A stretch of 64,000 nucleotides of DNA from Modestobacter muralis. Lineage in GTDB: Bacteria; Actinomycetota; Actinomycetes; Mycobacteriales; Geodermatophilaceae. The position numbers and the translations under genes are program-made. Positions 14,596 through 22,488 of this stretch are shown piece after piece. The DNA lies in contig NZ_JAAGWH010000013.1 of NCBI RefSeq assembly GCF_010682105.1, positions 248,001 through 312,000 on the forward strand, in the 5' to 3' direction. The notes beneath the pieces were generated by a model. The model was not told where the DNA came from. It saw only the letters and a program-made list of their open reading frames with translations, and did no database searches. Positions within the stretch are counted from its first letter, which is position 1, and each line of letters begins with the position of its first letter.

Positions 14596-17139
14596 TCACA
14601 GCCGGGGGTCGACCGGCTCGCTCTCCAGCGCCAGGACGGCGAACACGCACTCGTGCACCCGCCACATCGGCTCGCCGCGGGCCAGCCGCTCCAGGCCCTC
14701 GAGCCCCAGCGCGTACTCCCGCAGCGCCAGCCCGCGCTTGCGGCCCAGGTTCCGCTCGCGCAGCCGCGTCAGGTTCGCCGGCGCCGTGTAGTCCGGGCCG
14801 TAGACCAGCCGCAGGTACTCCCGCCCGCGCACCTTGAGCCCGGGCTGGACGACACCCCGGCGTCCCCGGGTCAGGTTGGCCGCGGGCTTGACCACCATGC
14901 CCTCCCCACCGTCGGCGGTCAGCGCCGTCCACCACTCGGTGGCGGCCTGCTCGGCGGCCGGGTCGGTGACGTCCAGGACGTGGCGTGCCGTCGACCGCAG
15001 CAGCTCGGGGTCGGCGGCGGCCAGCCGGTCGGCGACCGACAGGTGCCAGGCGTGCGGCCGGTCGGCGAAGGTGCGCCCGGCCGCGCCCAGCACCTGGAAG
15101 GCCGCGAACGCGGTGCCGGTGAGCCCGTCGGTGGGCCAGCAGTAGCGGCGGTAGGCGTCGGTGAAGGCCTGCGCGTCGGCGGCGCGGGTGCGCTGGCGGT
15201 CCAGCAGGCCGGCCACGTCCAGCCCACGCGCGGCGGCCTGGGCCAGCAGCGAGCCGGCCACCGGCAGCACGGCGCGGGCGGCCGCCCCGACCGAGGCGTA
15301 CTGGTCGCGGATGAGGTCACCGGCCTTGACCGACCAGGGCAGCAGCTCCCCGTCGAGCAGCACCCAGTCGCTGTCCAGCTCGTCGAACACCCCGGCGTCG
15401 GCGACGTCCGTGGCCAGCCGGGCCAGGAACGCCGTCGTCAGATCGGCGCCCAGGAACGCCCGCCCGGTGCGGGTGTACAGCGCGCCGCGCTCCCCCACCG
15501 GCCGTCCCGGGTCCCCGGTGGCGTCCGCGCGGCGCACCAGGGCCACCGCGCGCGAGCCCATGTGCTTCTCCTGGCAGACGACCTCGGCGACGCCCTCCCC
15601 GCGGTAGTAGGAGAAGGCCTCGGCCGGGTGCTCCAGCAGGTCCTCGCGCGTCGAGGTCGCCACCGGGCTCATCGTCGGCGGCAGGTACGCCAGCGCCTGC
15701 GGGGCGAGGGCGAAACGGCTCATCACCTCGATGGCGGCGGCGGCGTTCTCCTCCCGCACCGTGACCCGCCCGGCCAGCCGGGTCTCCACGGCCCGCTTGC
15801 CCAGCACGTCGGCGACGTCGAGCACCTCGGCCGGTCGCTCCGGAGCCGGGCCCGCGTCGGGCAGGAACGGCCGGGCCGGCTCGTACCAGGTGCGCTCGGC
15901 CGGGACGTCGACCAGCTCGCGCTCGGGGTAGCGCAGCGCGGTCAGCCGGCCGCCGAACACGCAGCCGGTGTCCAGGCACATCGTGTTGTTGACCCACTCG
16001 GGCTCGGGCACCGGCGTGTGGCCGTAGAGCACCATCGCCCGGCCGCGGTAGTCCTGTGCCCACGGGTAGCGCACCGGCAGGCCGAACTCGTCGGTCTCCC
16101 CGGTGGTGTCGCCGTAGAGGGCGAAGCTGCGCACCCGCCCACTGGCCCGGCCCTGCAGCTCCTCGGTCAGCCCGGCGTGGGCGACCACCAGCGCGCCGCC
16201 GTCCAGGACGTAGTGGCTGACCAGGCCGTGGCAGAAGTCGGCGACGTCCCGGCGGAACTCCTCGCTCTCCCCGGCCAGCTGGGCCAGCGTCGTCTCCAGG
16301 CCGTGGGTGATCTGCACGTCGCGCCCGCGCAGCGCCTTGACCAGCTTGTTCTCGTGGTTGCCCGGCACGCAGAGCGCGTGTCCGGCGCGGACCATGCCCA
16401 TCACCAGGCGCAGTACGCCGGGTGAGTCGGGGCCGCGGTCGACGAGGTCGCCGAGGAACACCGCGCGCCGTCCGGCCGGCGGGACGGCGTCCACCGGTCG
16501 TCCGTCGGCGTCGCGGGTGACGGTGTAGCCGAGCCGGCCGAGCAGCTCCTCCAGCTCGGCCCGGCAGCCGTGCACGTCGCCGACGACGTCGAACGGACCG
16601 GTCTGGTCGCGCAGGTCGTTATAGGCCTTCTCGTAGGTGACCACGACGGACTCGACCTCGTCCACGCTGCTCAGCCGGTGCACCTTGCGGAAGCCCTCCC
16701 GACTCAGCCCGGACAGCCCGCGGCGCAGGTCGGCGCGCTGCCGGGCGATCACGGCGCGGTCGAGCTGCCGGTCGGCGCGGGCGGCGTTGCGCTCCAGGCA
16801 GACGCCCTCGGGGACGTCGAGCACGATCGCCACCGGCAGCACGTCGTGGTCGCGGGCCAGCTGCACCAGCGAGGCGCGGTCCTCCTTGCGGACGCTGGTG
16901 GCGTCCACGACGGTCAGCTTCCCGGCCCGCAGCCGGGTGGCGGCGATGAACTGCAGGACGGCGAAGGCGTCGGCCGTGGCGGCCTGGTCGTTCTCGTCGT
17001 CGGAGACCAGGCCCCGGCAGACGTCGCTGGAGAGCACCTGGGTGGGCCGGAAGTGCCTGCGGGCGAAGGTGGACTTGCCCGAGCCGGAGGCGCCGATGAG
17101 CACCACCAGCGACAGCTCGGGGACGGCGAGCTCGCTCAT
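14596..17139 (-). CDS. pnkp: Polynucleotide kinase-phosphatase-ligase (bacterial Pnkp)
   Basis: An 847-residue RNA end-healing and sealing enzyme. The N-terminal kinase has P-loop GASGSGKST (residues 16-24). The calcineurin-type 2',3'-phosphatase follows with GDVHGC (187-192), GDLVDRG (230-236) and GNHE (260-263). The C-terminal adenylyltransferase/ligase has the nucleophile Lys in QEKHMGSRA (about K525). The order kinase-phosphatase-ligase and the length match the Clostridium and Anabaena type Pnkp, which repairs ribotoxin-cleaved tRNA with Hen1. Its ATG overlaps the hen1 stop by 4 bp, so the two are coupled. Confidence 0.95.
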   Translation of the reverse strand: MSELAVPELSLVVLIGASGSGKSTFARRHFRPTQVLSSDVCRGLVSDDENDQAATADAFAVLQFIAATRLRAGKLTVVDATSVRKEDRASLVQLARDHDVLPVAIVLDVPEGVCLERNAARADRQLDRAVIARQRADLRRGLSGLSREGFRKVHRLSSVDEVESVVVTYEKAYNDLRDQTGPFDVVGDVHGCRAELEELLGRLGYTVTRDADGRPVDAVPPAGRRAVFLGDLVDRGPDSPGVLRLVMGMVRAGHALCVPGNHENKLVKALRGRDVQITHGLETTLAQLAGESEEFRRDVADFCHGLVSHYVLDGGALVVAHAGLTEELQGRASGRVRSFALYGDTTGETDEFGLPVRYPWAQDYRGRAMVLYGHTPVPEPEWVNNTMCLDTGCVFGGRLTALRYPERELVDVPAERTWYEPARPFLPDAGPAPERPAEVLDVADVLGKRAVETRLAGRVTVREENAAAAIEVMSRFALAPQALAYLPPTMSPVATSTREDLLEHPAEAFSYYRGEGVAEVVCQEKHMGSRAVALVRRADATGDPGRPVGERGALYTRTGRAFLGADLTTAFLARLATDVADAGVFDELDSDWVLLDGELLPWSVKAGDLIRDQYASVGAAARAVLPVAGSLLAQAAARGLDVAGLLDRQRTRAADAQAFTDAYRRYCWPTDGLTGTAFAAFQVLGAAGRTFADRPHAWHLSVADRLAAADPELLRSTARHVLDVTDPAAEQAATEWWTALTADGGEGMVVKPAANLTRGRRGVVQPGLKVRGREYLRLVYGPDYTAPANLTRLRERNLGRKRGLALREYALGLEGLERLARGEPMWRVHECVFAVLALESEPVDPRL

Positions 17140-18551
17140 GCCGCCACCTCCTGTGCGCTCGTGCGGGTGAAGACGGCCAGCTGGGTGGGCGGCCCGACCT
17201 CGGGGTCGTCGGGGCCGATGCCGAGGAACCGGACGGCGTAGCCCCGCCGTCCGGCGACCCCCTGCGCCCAGGCGGCGAACTCCGCGCGGGTCCACTCGAA
17301 GCGGTGGTCGCGGTGCCGCATGCCCCCGGCGGCCAGCGCCGGGTAGCGCACGTTGTGCTCGACGTTCGGGGTGGTGACCAGGACGGTCGCGGGGGCGGCG
17401 GCGGTGAACACGGCGTGCTCCAGGGCGGGCAGACGGTCGGGGTCCAGGTGCTCGACGACCTCCATCAGCACGGCGGCGTCGTAGCCGGCCAGCCGCGCGT
17501 CGGTGTAGGTCAGCGCGCTCTGCAGCAGCGTGAGCCGCGCGCGCTGGCGCTCGGGCATCCGGTCCAGCCGCAGCCGGCGGGCGGCGACCTCCAGCGCGCG
17601 GGTGCTGACGTCGACCCCGACCACCTCGGTGAACGCGGGCTCGGCGAGCAGGGCGGTCAGCAGCGCCCCGTTGCCGCACCCCAGGTCGAGCACGCGGTGC
17701 GCCCCCGCTGAGCGGAGCGCGGCGAGCACCGCGCCCTGGCGGAGCTGGGCCAGCGGGGTAGGCCGCTCCGGCGCCTCGGCCGGCTCCTCGGCGACGGCGT
17801 CGTCCAGGTCGGCTGCGTCGTCGACCTCGGCCAGCCGGGCCATCGCGGTCCCGGTCAGCCGCTTCTGGTGTGCCAGGTAGCGGGCGGCGATGAGCTCGCG
17901 CTCGGGGTGGGCGGCCAGCCAGCCCTGACCGGCGCGCAGCAGCTTGTCGATCTCGTCGGCGCTGACCCAGTAGTGCTTGGCGCCGTCGAGCACGGGCAGC
18001 CCGACGTAGAGGTGGTTGACCGCGTCGGCGACCCGGTGCGTGCCGGTCAGCCGCAGGTCGACGTGCCGCCCGGCGCCCCACTCCGGGAACTGCTCGTCCA
18101 GCGGCAGCTCGGTGGCCTGCACCTGCCAGCCCAGCGGGGCGAAGAAGCGCTCGGCCAGCGCGGCCCCGCCCCGGCAGGACAGCGCCGGCAGGTGCACCTC
18201 CAGCGGCAGCGGGGTGTCGGCCAGCTCCGGCCGCTCCTTGCTCACCCCGCGGCGGGCGCTGGCGAACACCTTGCCGAGCGCGACGGCCAGCAGACTGGAG
18301 GCGGCGTAGGGCCGGTCGTTGACGTACTGGCCGAGCGCGAAGCCCTCGCCGTCGCCCTTGCCACGCACCAGGGCGATCGGGTCGACCTCCAGCAGCAGCG
18401 CGACGGTGCAGCGCTCGTCGGTGGCCTCGGGGTAGAAGACGTGGGCCGTGCCGGTCGAGACCTCCACCTGCTGGGCCCGAGCCGGGTTCTTGTGCAGCAG
18501 GAAGCCCAGATCGGTCGCCGGCCGGTGGGTGGTCGACAGCGTCAGCAGCAC
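17136..18551 (-). CDS. hen1: Hen1 3'-terminal RNA ribose 2'-O-methyltransferase
   Basis: A 471-residue protein with the bacterial Hen1 layout: N-terminal Pnkp-binding and ligase-activating region (about 1-240), an acidic linker, and a SAM methyltransferase from about 270. SAM motif DLGCGNG is at 289-295. The Mn-binding pattern is E364, E367 and H368 in MEVVEH, plus histidines in MRHRDH (about 413-416). It marks the repaired junction by 2'-O-methylation, blocking re-cleavage. GTG 18551 gives the family N-terminus LLTLSTTHRPATDLG; a GTG at 18587 would add 12 residues. It heads the operon and is divergent from the siderophore-binding gene. Confidence 0.93.
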   Translation of the reverse strand: MLLTLSTTHRPATDLGFLLHKNPARAQQVEVSTGTAHVFYPEATDERCTVALLLEVDPIALVRGKGDGEGFALGQYVNDRPYAASSLLAVALGKVFASARRGVSKERPELADTPLPLEVHLPALSCRGGAALAERFFAPLGWQVQATELPLDEQFPEWGAGRHVDLRLTGTHRVADAVNHLYVGLPVLDGAKHYWVSADEIDKLLRAGQGWLAAHPERELIAARYLAHQKRLTGTAMARLAEVDDAADLDDAVAEEPAEAPERPTPLAQLRQGAVLAALRSAGAHRVLDLGCGNGALLTALLAEPAFTEVVGVDVSTRALEVAARRLRLDRMPERQRARLTLLQSALTYTDARLAGYDAAVLMEVVEHLDPDRLPALEHAVFTAAAPATVLVTTPNVEHNVRYPALAAGGMRHRDHRFEWTRAEFAAWAQGVAGRRGYAVRFLGIGPDDPEVGPPTQLAVFTRTSAQEVAA

Positions 18552-18623
18552 CGCGGCAGTCTGGCCGCTCCGGGCGTCGGGGGCCACCGACTTCCCGGTG
18601 ACCCGATCGTGATCTGCATGTGC

Positions 18624-18642
18624 TTAGGTGAGCCTCACCTGA
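18624..18642. promoter_or_regulatory. Iron box (IdeR/DtxR-type operator)
   Basis: TTAGGTGAGCCTCACCTGA is a 19-bp dyad with 8 of 9 arm positions paired, matching the actinobacterial iron-box consensus TTAGGTTAGGCTAACCTAA at 15 of 19 positions. It ends 20 bp before the start of the siderophore-binding lipoprotein gene and lies about 75 bp upstream of the divergent hen1 start. Binding of iron-loaded regulator should repress the uptake gene and could also affect hen1. Confidence 0.85.
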
Positions 18643-18662
18643 CCACCTCAGCAAGGAGCACG

Positions 18663-19658
18663 ATGTCGTCCCGCACCGCCCTCCGCGGCTCAGCCCTGCT
18701 GGCTGCCGCTCTCGTCGTCACCAGCTGCGGCGGCTCCGACGCCGGCGAGGCCCCCAGCGCCGAGGGCAGCGCGAGCCCCAGCAGCTCCTCGGCCTTCCCG
18801 GTCACCGTGACCACCGCCTTCGGCGACGTCGAGGTGCCCGAGGAGCCGGTCCGGGTCGTCGCGCTGGGCTGGGGCGACGCGGAGACCGCGCTGGCCCTGG
18901 GCGTGCAGCCGGTCGGCGCCAGCGACTGGCTGGCCTTCGGCGGCGAGGGCGTGGGCCCGTGGGCAGCAGGTGAGTACGACCAGGCCCCGGAGATCATCGA
19001 GACCCTCGAGCCCAGCTACGAGGCGATCGCCGCGCTGCAGCCCGACCTGATCCTGGACACCAAGTCCCCGGCCACGCCGGAGCGGTACGAGGCGCTGTCG
19101 CAGATCGCCCCGACCATCGGCCAGCCCGAGGGCGTCGACCCCTACCTCACCACCTACTCCCAGCAGCTGGACCTGGTCGGCCAGGCGCTGGGGAAGACCG
19201 CCGAGGCCGACGCGGTCGCCGCCGAGGTCGACCAGGCCTTCACCGACGCAGCGGCGGCCCACCCGGAGTTCGACGGCGTCGAGGTGGCCGTGGCCGCCTA
19301 CGGCTCGACCGGTTTCGGCGCCTACGTGCGCGGCGACGGCCGGGTGGACTTCATGGAGCAGCTCGGCTTCACCAACTCGCCGGAGGTGCAGGCGCTCGCC
19401 ACCGAGAGCTTCTTCGTGCCGGTCAGCGACGAGCAGCTGCCGCTGCTGGACGCCGGCCTGACCGTGGCGTTCCCGATCTTCGTCGACGCCGCGCAGATCA
19501 CCGGCAACCCGCTGTGGCAGGCGATCCCCTCGGTGCAGGCCGGTCACAGCGTCGTCCTCGACGACCTGACGCTGGCCAACGCCTTCTCCCTCGCGACCCC
19601 GCAGAGCATCCAGTACGCCCTGGAGAACGCCGTCCCGCTCTTCGCCGACGCACTCTGA
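18663..19658 (+). CDS. Iron-siderophore ABC transporter substrate-binding lipoprotein
   Basis: A 331-residue periplasmic-binding-type lipoprotein. The signal peptide ends in a lipobox with acceptor Cys22 (VVTSCGG), followed by a Ser-rich linker. The body has the FecB/FepB fold signature: FGDVEVPEEPVRVVALGWGDAETALALGV near the start and LQPDLIL mid-protein. It would capture ferric siderophore at the outer face of the membrane and pass it to an ABC permease, which is not in this window. Upstream AGGAG and the iron box support the ATG at 18663 and iron repression. Confidence 0.92.
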   Translation: MSSRTALRGSALLAAALVVTSCGGSDAGEAPSAEGSASPSSSSAFPVTVTTAFGDVEVPEEPVRVVALGWGDAETALALGVQPVGASDWLAFGGEGVGPWAAGEYDQAPEIIETLEPSYEAIAALQPDLILDTKSPATPERYEALSQIAPTIGQPEGVDPYLTTYSQQLDLVGQALGKTAEADAVAAEVDQAFTDAAAAHPEFDGVEVAVAAYGSTGFGAYVRGDGRVDFMEQLGFTNSPEVQALATESFFVPVSDEQLPLLDAGLTVAFPIFVDAAQITGNPLWQAIPSVQAGHSVVLDDLTLANAFSLATPQSIQYALENAVPLFADAL

Positions 19659-19667
19659 GGCACCGCG

Positions 19668-19700
19668 CCGGGCCGACTCCCGTCACCGGGGTCGGCCCGG
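19668..19700. terminator. Hairpin downstream of the siderophore-binding gene
   Basis: Arms 19668-19677 and 19691-19700 (CCGGGCCGAC and its complement) pair perfectly, and a few inner pairs can extend the stem. It starts 10 nt after the stop. Confidence 0.6.
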
Positions 19701-19803
19701 AGCTGTTCCACGTGCAACACCGGCAGCAGGCTCACAGCCGCGGCTGGGCAGGCGTCCAGGGAACGCGACGACGGTGGGGGCACGTCCCCACCTGGAGGTC
19801 CCC

Positions 19804-19908
19804 GTGCTCACCGTCGCCGTCCTGATCGTCTTCCTGCTGCTGCTCACCACCGCGGACCTGCTGCCCGGCCAGGCGGCCGCGCCCGGGCTGGTCGCACCGC
19901 GGCGCTGA
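19804..19908 (+). CDS. Small hydrophobic membrane peptide, 34 residues
   Basis: GTG 19804 follows TGGAGGT with good spacing and opens 34 codons with strong high-GC third positions. Residues 2-22 (LTVAVLIVFLLLLTTADLLP region) form one transmembrane helix, followed by a short Ala/Pro tail ending in two arginines. No family recognised. It precedes the GH10 gene by 43 bp and could be co-transcribed with it. Confidence 0.45.
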   Translation: MLTVAVLIVFLLLLTTADLLPGQAAAPGLVAPRR

Positions 19909-19951
19909 GCCCCGACGTGCGGCCGCCGCCGGCCGCGACGACGCTGCCCGC

Positions 19952-21040
19952 ATGCTCCCCGAGCCCCGGTCCCCCGGCAGCCGCTCGGCCGCCGTCGGAC
20001 CGCGGCTGCTGTGGCTCGACGTCTTCAACGCCGCGACGCTGCCCTTCTACTGGGCCGACCTCGAGCCCGAGCGCGGCCGGCCGGACACCGCGCGGCTGCG
20101 CCGGGCCGCGGAGTGGTTCGCCGCACGCGGGGTGGCGGTCAAGGGGCACCCGCTGGCCTGGCACACGCTGGCCCCGGAGTGGCCGCTCGGGGAGACCGAC
20201 GCCGGGATCGAGGCGGCGCTGCGGGCCCGCATCCGGCGCGAGGTGACCGACATGGCCGGCGTCGTCGACACCTGGGACGCGATCAACGAGGCCGTGATCA
20301 TGCCGGTGTTCGACAGGTACGACGACGCGCTCACCCGGCTCTGCCGCAGCCTCGGCCGGGTCGACACGGTCCGGCTGGCGTTCGAGGAGGCCCGCGCGGC
20401 CAACCCGTCGGCGACGCTGCTGCTCAACGACTTCAACATGTCGCCGGCCTCCGAGCAGCTGATCGAGGACTGCCTGGCGGCCGACGTCCGGATCGACGCC
20501 CTCGGCCTGCAGAGCCACATGCACCAGGGGGCGTGGGGCGAGGACCGGACGCTGGAGGTGCTGGACCGGTTCGCCCGCTTCGGGCTCCCCCTCCACCTCA
20601 CCGAGACCACCCTGCTGTCCGGGGACCTGATGCCCCCGGAGATCGAGGACCTCAACGACTGGCAGGTCGACGAGTGGCCCTCCACCCCCGAGGGCGAGGC
20701 CCGCCATGCCGAGGAGGTCGTGCAGCACCACCGCACGCTGCTGTCACACCCCGCTGTCCAGGGCGCGACGTACTGGGGGGTCACCGACGCCGGGGCCTGG
20801 CTGGGCGCACCCGTGGGGCTCGTCCGGGCCGACGGCACACCCAAGCCGTCCTACACCGCGCTCCACGACCTGGTGAAGGGCGAGTGGTGGCTGGCGCCGA
20901 CGACGCTGCGCACCGACGACGCAGGTCGGGTGTCCGTCACCGGCCTGCTGGGCGACTACGCGGTGTCCGGCCCGGGCGGGACCGCTGAGGTCGCCCTGGA
21001 CCAGGCCGGCCCGGTGGACGTCGACGTCCGGCTCAGCTGA
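19952..21040 (+). CDS. Glycoside hydrolase family 10, endo-1,4-beta-xylanase-like
   Basis: A 362-residue protein with GH10 hallmarks: KGHPLAWHTLAPEW at about 64-77, the acid/base Glu in WDAINEAV (about E113), the nucleophile Glu in HLTETT (about E218), and GVTDAGAWL further on. The N-terminus is short: the first barrel strand and helix normally lie before the FNAATLPFYW stretch, yet only about 24 residues precede it. There is no signal peptide, so it would be cytosolic or act on small oligosaccharides. About 60 C-terminal residues form a beta-rich tail. No other hemicellulose genes are nearby. Confidence 0.82.
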   Translation: MLPEPRSPGSRSAAVGPRLLWLDVFNAATLPFYWADLEPERGRPDTARLRRAAEWFAARGVAVKGHPLAWHTLAPEWPLGETDAGIEAALRARIRREVTDMAGVVDTWDAINEAVIMPVFDRYDDALTRLCRSLGRVDTVRLAFEEARAANPSATLLLNDFNMSPASEQLIEDCLAADVRIDALGLQSHMHQGAWGEDRTLEVLDRFARFGLPLHLTETTLLSGDLMPPEIEDLNDWQVDEWPSTPEGEARHAEEVVQHHRTLLSHPAVQGATYWGVTDAGAWLGAPVGLVRADGTPKPSYTALHDLVKGEWWLAPTTLRTDDAGRVSVTGLLGDYAVSGPGGTAEVALDQAGPVDVDVRLS

Positions 21041-21055
21041 CCGCTGAGGAGGGAG

Positions 21056-21093
21056 CCCGGGAGCGGGACCGGCGGACCGGCCCCGCTCCCGGG
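21056..21093. terminator. Bidirectional hairpin between convergent genes
   Basis: CCCGGGAGCGGG (21056-21067) pairs with 21082-21093, and a further 4-bp CCGG stem closes a 4-nt loop after one mismatch. It fills the gap between the xylanase stop and the stop of the convergent membrane protein gene. Confidence 0.7.
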
Positions 21094-21100
21094 ATGCCGC

Positions 21101-21649
21101 TCAGAGCGACGAGTTCTTCTCCACGATGCCGCGGCGCACCTCGGCCGGGCGCTGCTGCTCGCCGGCGTAGGAGGTGACGACCACGAGCGCACCGGTGATG
21201 GCCGGGATGGCCCACTGGAGCTGGTCGAGCTTGGCCTGCGCGGCCGCGACCTCGCCCTTGGCCGTCTTCGAGGCCTTGGTGCCGCGCTTGGAGGGCGTGG
21301 CGCCGTTCTGGGAGACGATCTTGCCCAGGACGCGACTGTAGGCGGTGACGCCCAGGGCAGCGGCGGTGAGCAGCGTCTTGACCGCGGACATGCCGGCCAC
21401 ACCCTGCTGCTGGGCGAGGCGGTCCTTGTTGCCGGCCAGCTGGCCGACGCTGCCGATCAGGTGCGCACCGATGGCGGCGGCGTTGATCGGGGTCCAGCGG
21501 TCCCAACCGGCGTTGGCGACGGCGCCGGTGGCCTTGTCGCTGCCGGCCTCGGCCGCAGCGGCGTTGAGGGCGACGGCGTTGGCGAGCGTGCCACCGAACC
21601 AGGCGGCGAGGCCGACGTCGTGGAGCGAACGGGAGATGGTGTTGGCCAT
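21101..21649 (-). CDS. Membrane protein of unknown function, 182 residues
   Basis: Four hydrophobic stretches are visible (around GLAAWFGGTLANAV, INAAAIGAHLIGSVGQLAG, LLTAAALGVTAY and IPAITGALVVVTSYAG), with a Lys/Thr-rich loop (SKRGTKASKTAKGE) before the last. It begins MANTISRSLHDVGLAAWFGG. The layout suggests a small four-helix protein. Function unknown. It is 41 bp downstream of the small Gly-rich protein gene on the same strand and probably shares its promoter. Confidence 0.7.
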   Translation of the reverse strand: MANTISRSLHDVGLAAWFGGTLANAVALNAAAAEAGSDKATGAVANAGWDRWTPINAAAIGAHLIGSVGQLAGNKDRLAQQQGVAGMSAVKTLLTAAALGVTAYSRVLGKIVSQNGATPSKRGTKASKTAKGEVAAAQAKLDQLQWAIPAITGALVVVTSYAGEQQRPAEVRRGIVEKNSSL

Positions 21650-21690
21650 GTGGGGACTCCTAGGGAGAGGGGGAGGGAGGGGGAGCGAGG

Positions 21691-21900
21691 TCAGCGGCCG
21701 AGGAGGCCGCCGAGGCCTCCACCGCCACCGCCGGCGAACTTGGCGACGAGGTCCATCGGGTTGAGCCCGAACTTCTGCAGCAGGCCCGCGTGCTGGTCGG
21801 TGTCGACCTGGTCGGGCAGCTCCGAGTCGGCCTGCGCGGCCTGGTCGTTGTTGCCCTGGGACTTGAGGAGCTCGAGGATCTGGCTCTTGTCGATGTTCAT
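21691..21900 (-). CDS. Small protein with glycine-rich C-terminus, 69 residues
   Basis: Starts MNIDKSQILELLKSQG, an amphipathic helix, followed by an acidic Gln/Asp-rich middle (DSELPDQVDTDQHAGLLQKFG) and a Gly-rich end (AGGGGGGLGGLLGR). A similar helix plus Gly-rich tail is seen in small actinobacterial proteins of unknown function. ATG 21900 is preferred because upstream in-frame codons run into the divergent gene's promoter. No function can be assigned. Confidence 0.65.
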   Translation of the reverse strand: MNIDKSQILELLKSQGNNDQAAQADSELPDQVDTDQHAGLLQKFGLNPMDLVAKFAGGGGGGLGGLLGR

Positions 21901-21982
21901 GAGCCCCCGGTACCCGCCGGTCTCCGTTGCACCCCTCCGATCTGCCACGAACTCACCGCGATCTGACTGGCAGGATGCCGAG

Positions 21983-22444
21983 GTGCCCGCGCTGACCCAC
22001 TCCGCGTCCGTCGTCGTCGCCACCTCGCCCGAGGAGCTCTACGACCTGGTCTCGGACGTGACGCGCACCGGGGAGTGGAGCCCGGTCTGCCGGGCGTGCT
22101 GGTGGGACGAGGGTGCGTCGGCGACGCCGGGTGCCTGGTTCACCGGCCGCAACGAGGTGCCCGGTCGCACCTGGGAGACCCGCAGCCAGGTCGTCGTGGC
22201 CGACCGTGGCCGTGAGTTCGCCTGGCTGGTCAGCGGCCGGCTGGTGCGCTGGGCGTTCACCCTCGCCCCGGTGGAGGGCGGCACGCAGCTCACCGAGTCC
22301 TGGGAGTTCCTCCCCGCCGGCCTGGAGGTGTTCGCCGAGCGCTACGGCGCGGACGCCCAGGCGCAGATCGAGGACCGCACCCGCTCGGCCCTCGACGGCA
22401 TCCCGGCCACGCTCGCGGCCATCAAGCGCATCGCCGAGGGCTGA
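21983..22444 (+). CDS. SRPBCC / polyketide cyclase-like protein
   Basis: A 153-residue START-like fold protein: it opens with a beta-strand and SPEELYDLVSDVTRTGEWSP, then a pattern of strands ending in a long C-terminal helix (AQIEDRTRSALDGIPATLAAIKRIAE). The fold binds hydrophobic ligands in a deep pocket. The GTG at 21983 is the only good start in frame. It is divergent from the Gly-rich gene with an 82-bp shared promoter region and ends in a long perfect hairpin. Confidence 0.82.
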   Translation: MPALTHSASVVVATSPEELYDLVSDVTRTGEWSPVCRACWWDEGASATPGAWFTGRNEVPGRTWETRSQVVVADRGREFAWLVSGRLVRWAFTLAPVEGGTQLTESWEFLPAGLEVFAERYGADAQAQIEDRTRSALDGIPATLAAIKRIAEG

Positions 22445-22445
22445 G

Positions 22446-22488
22446 GTGGAGTGGATCCGCCGGCGTGACGCCGGCGGATCCACTCCAC
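22446..22488. terminator. Perfect 21-bp inverted repeat between convergent genes
   Basis: Positions 22446-22466 pair exactly with 22468-22488 around a single central base. It starts 2 nt after one stop codon and touches the stop of the convergent gene. It probably terminates transcription from both sides. Confidence 0.75.
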
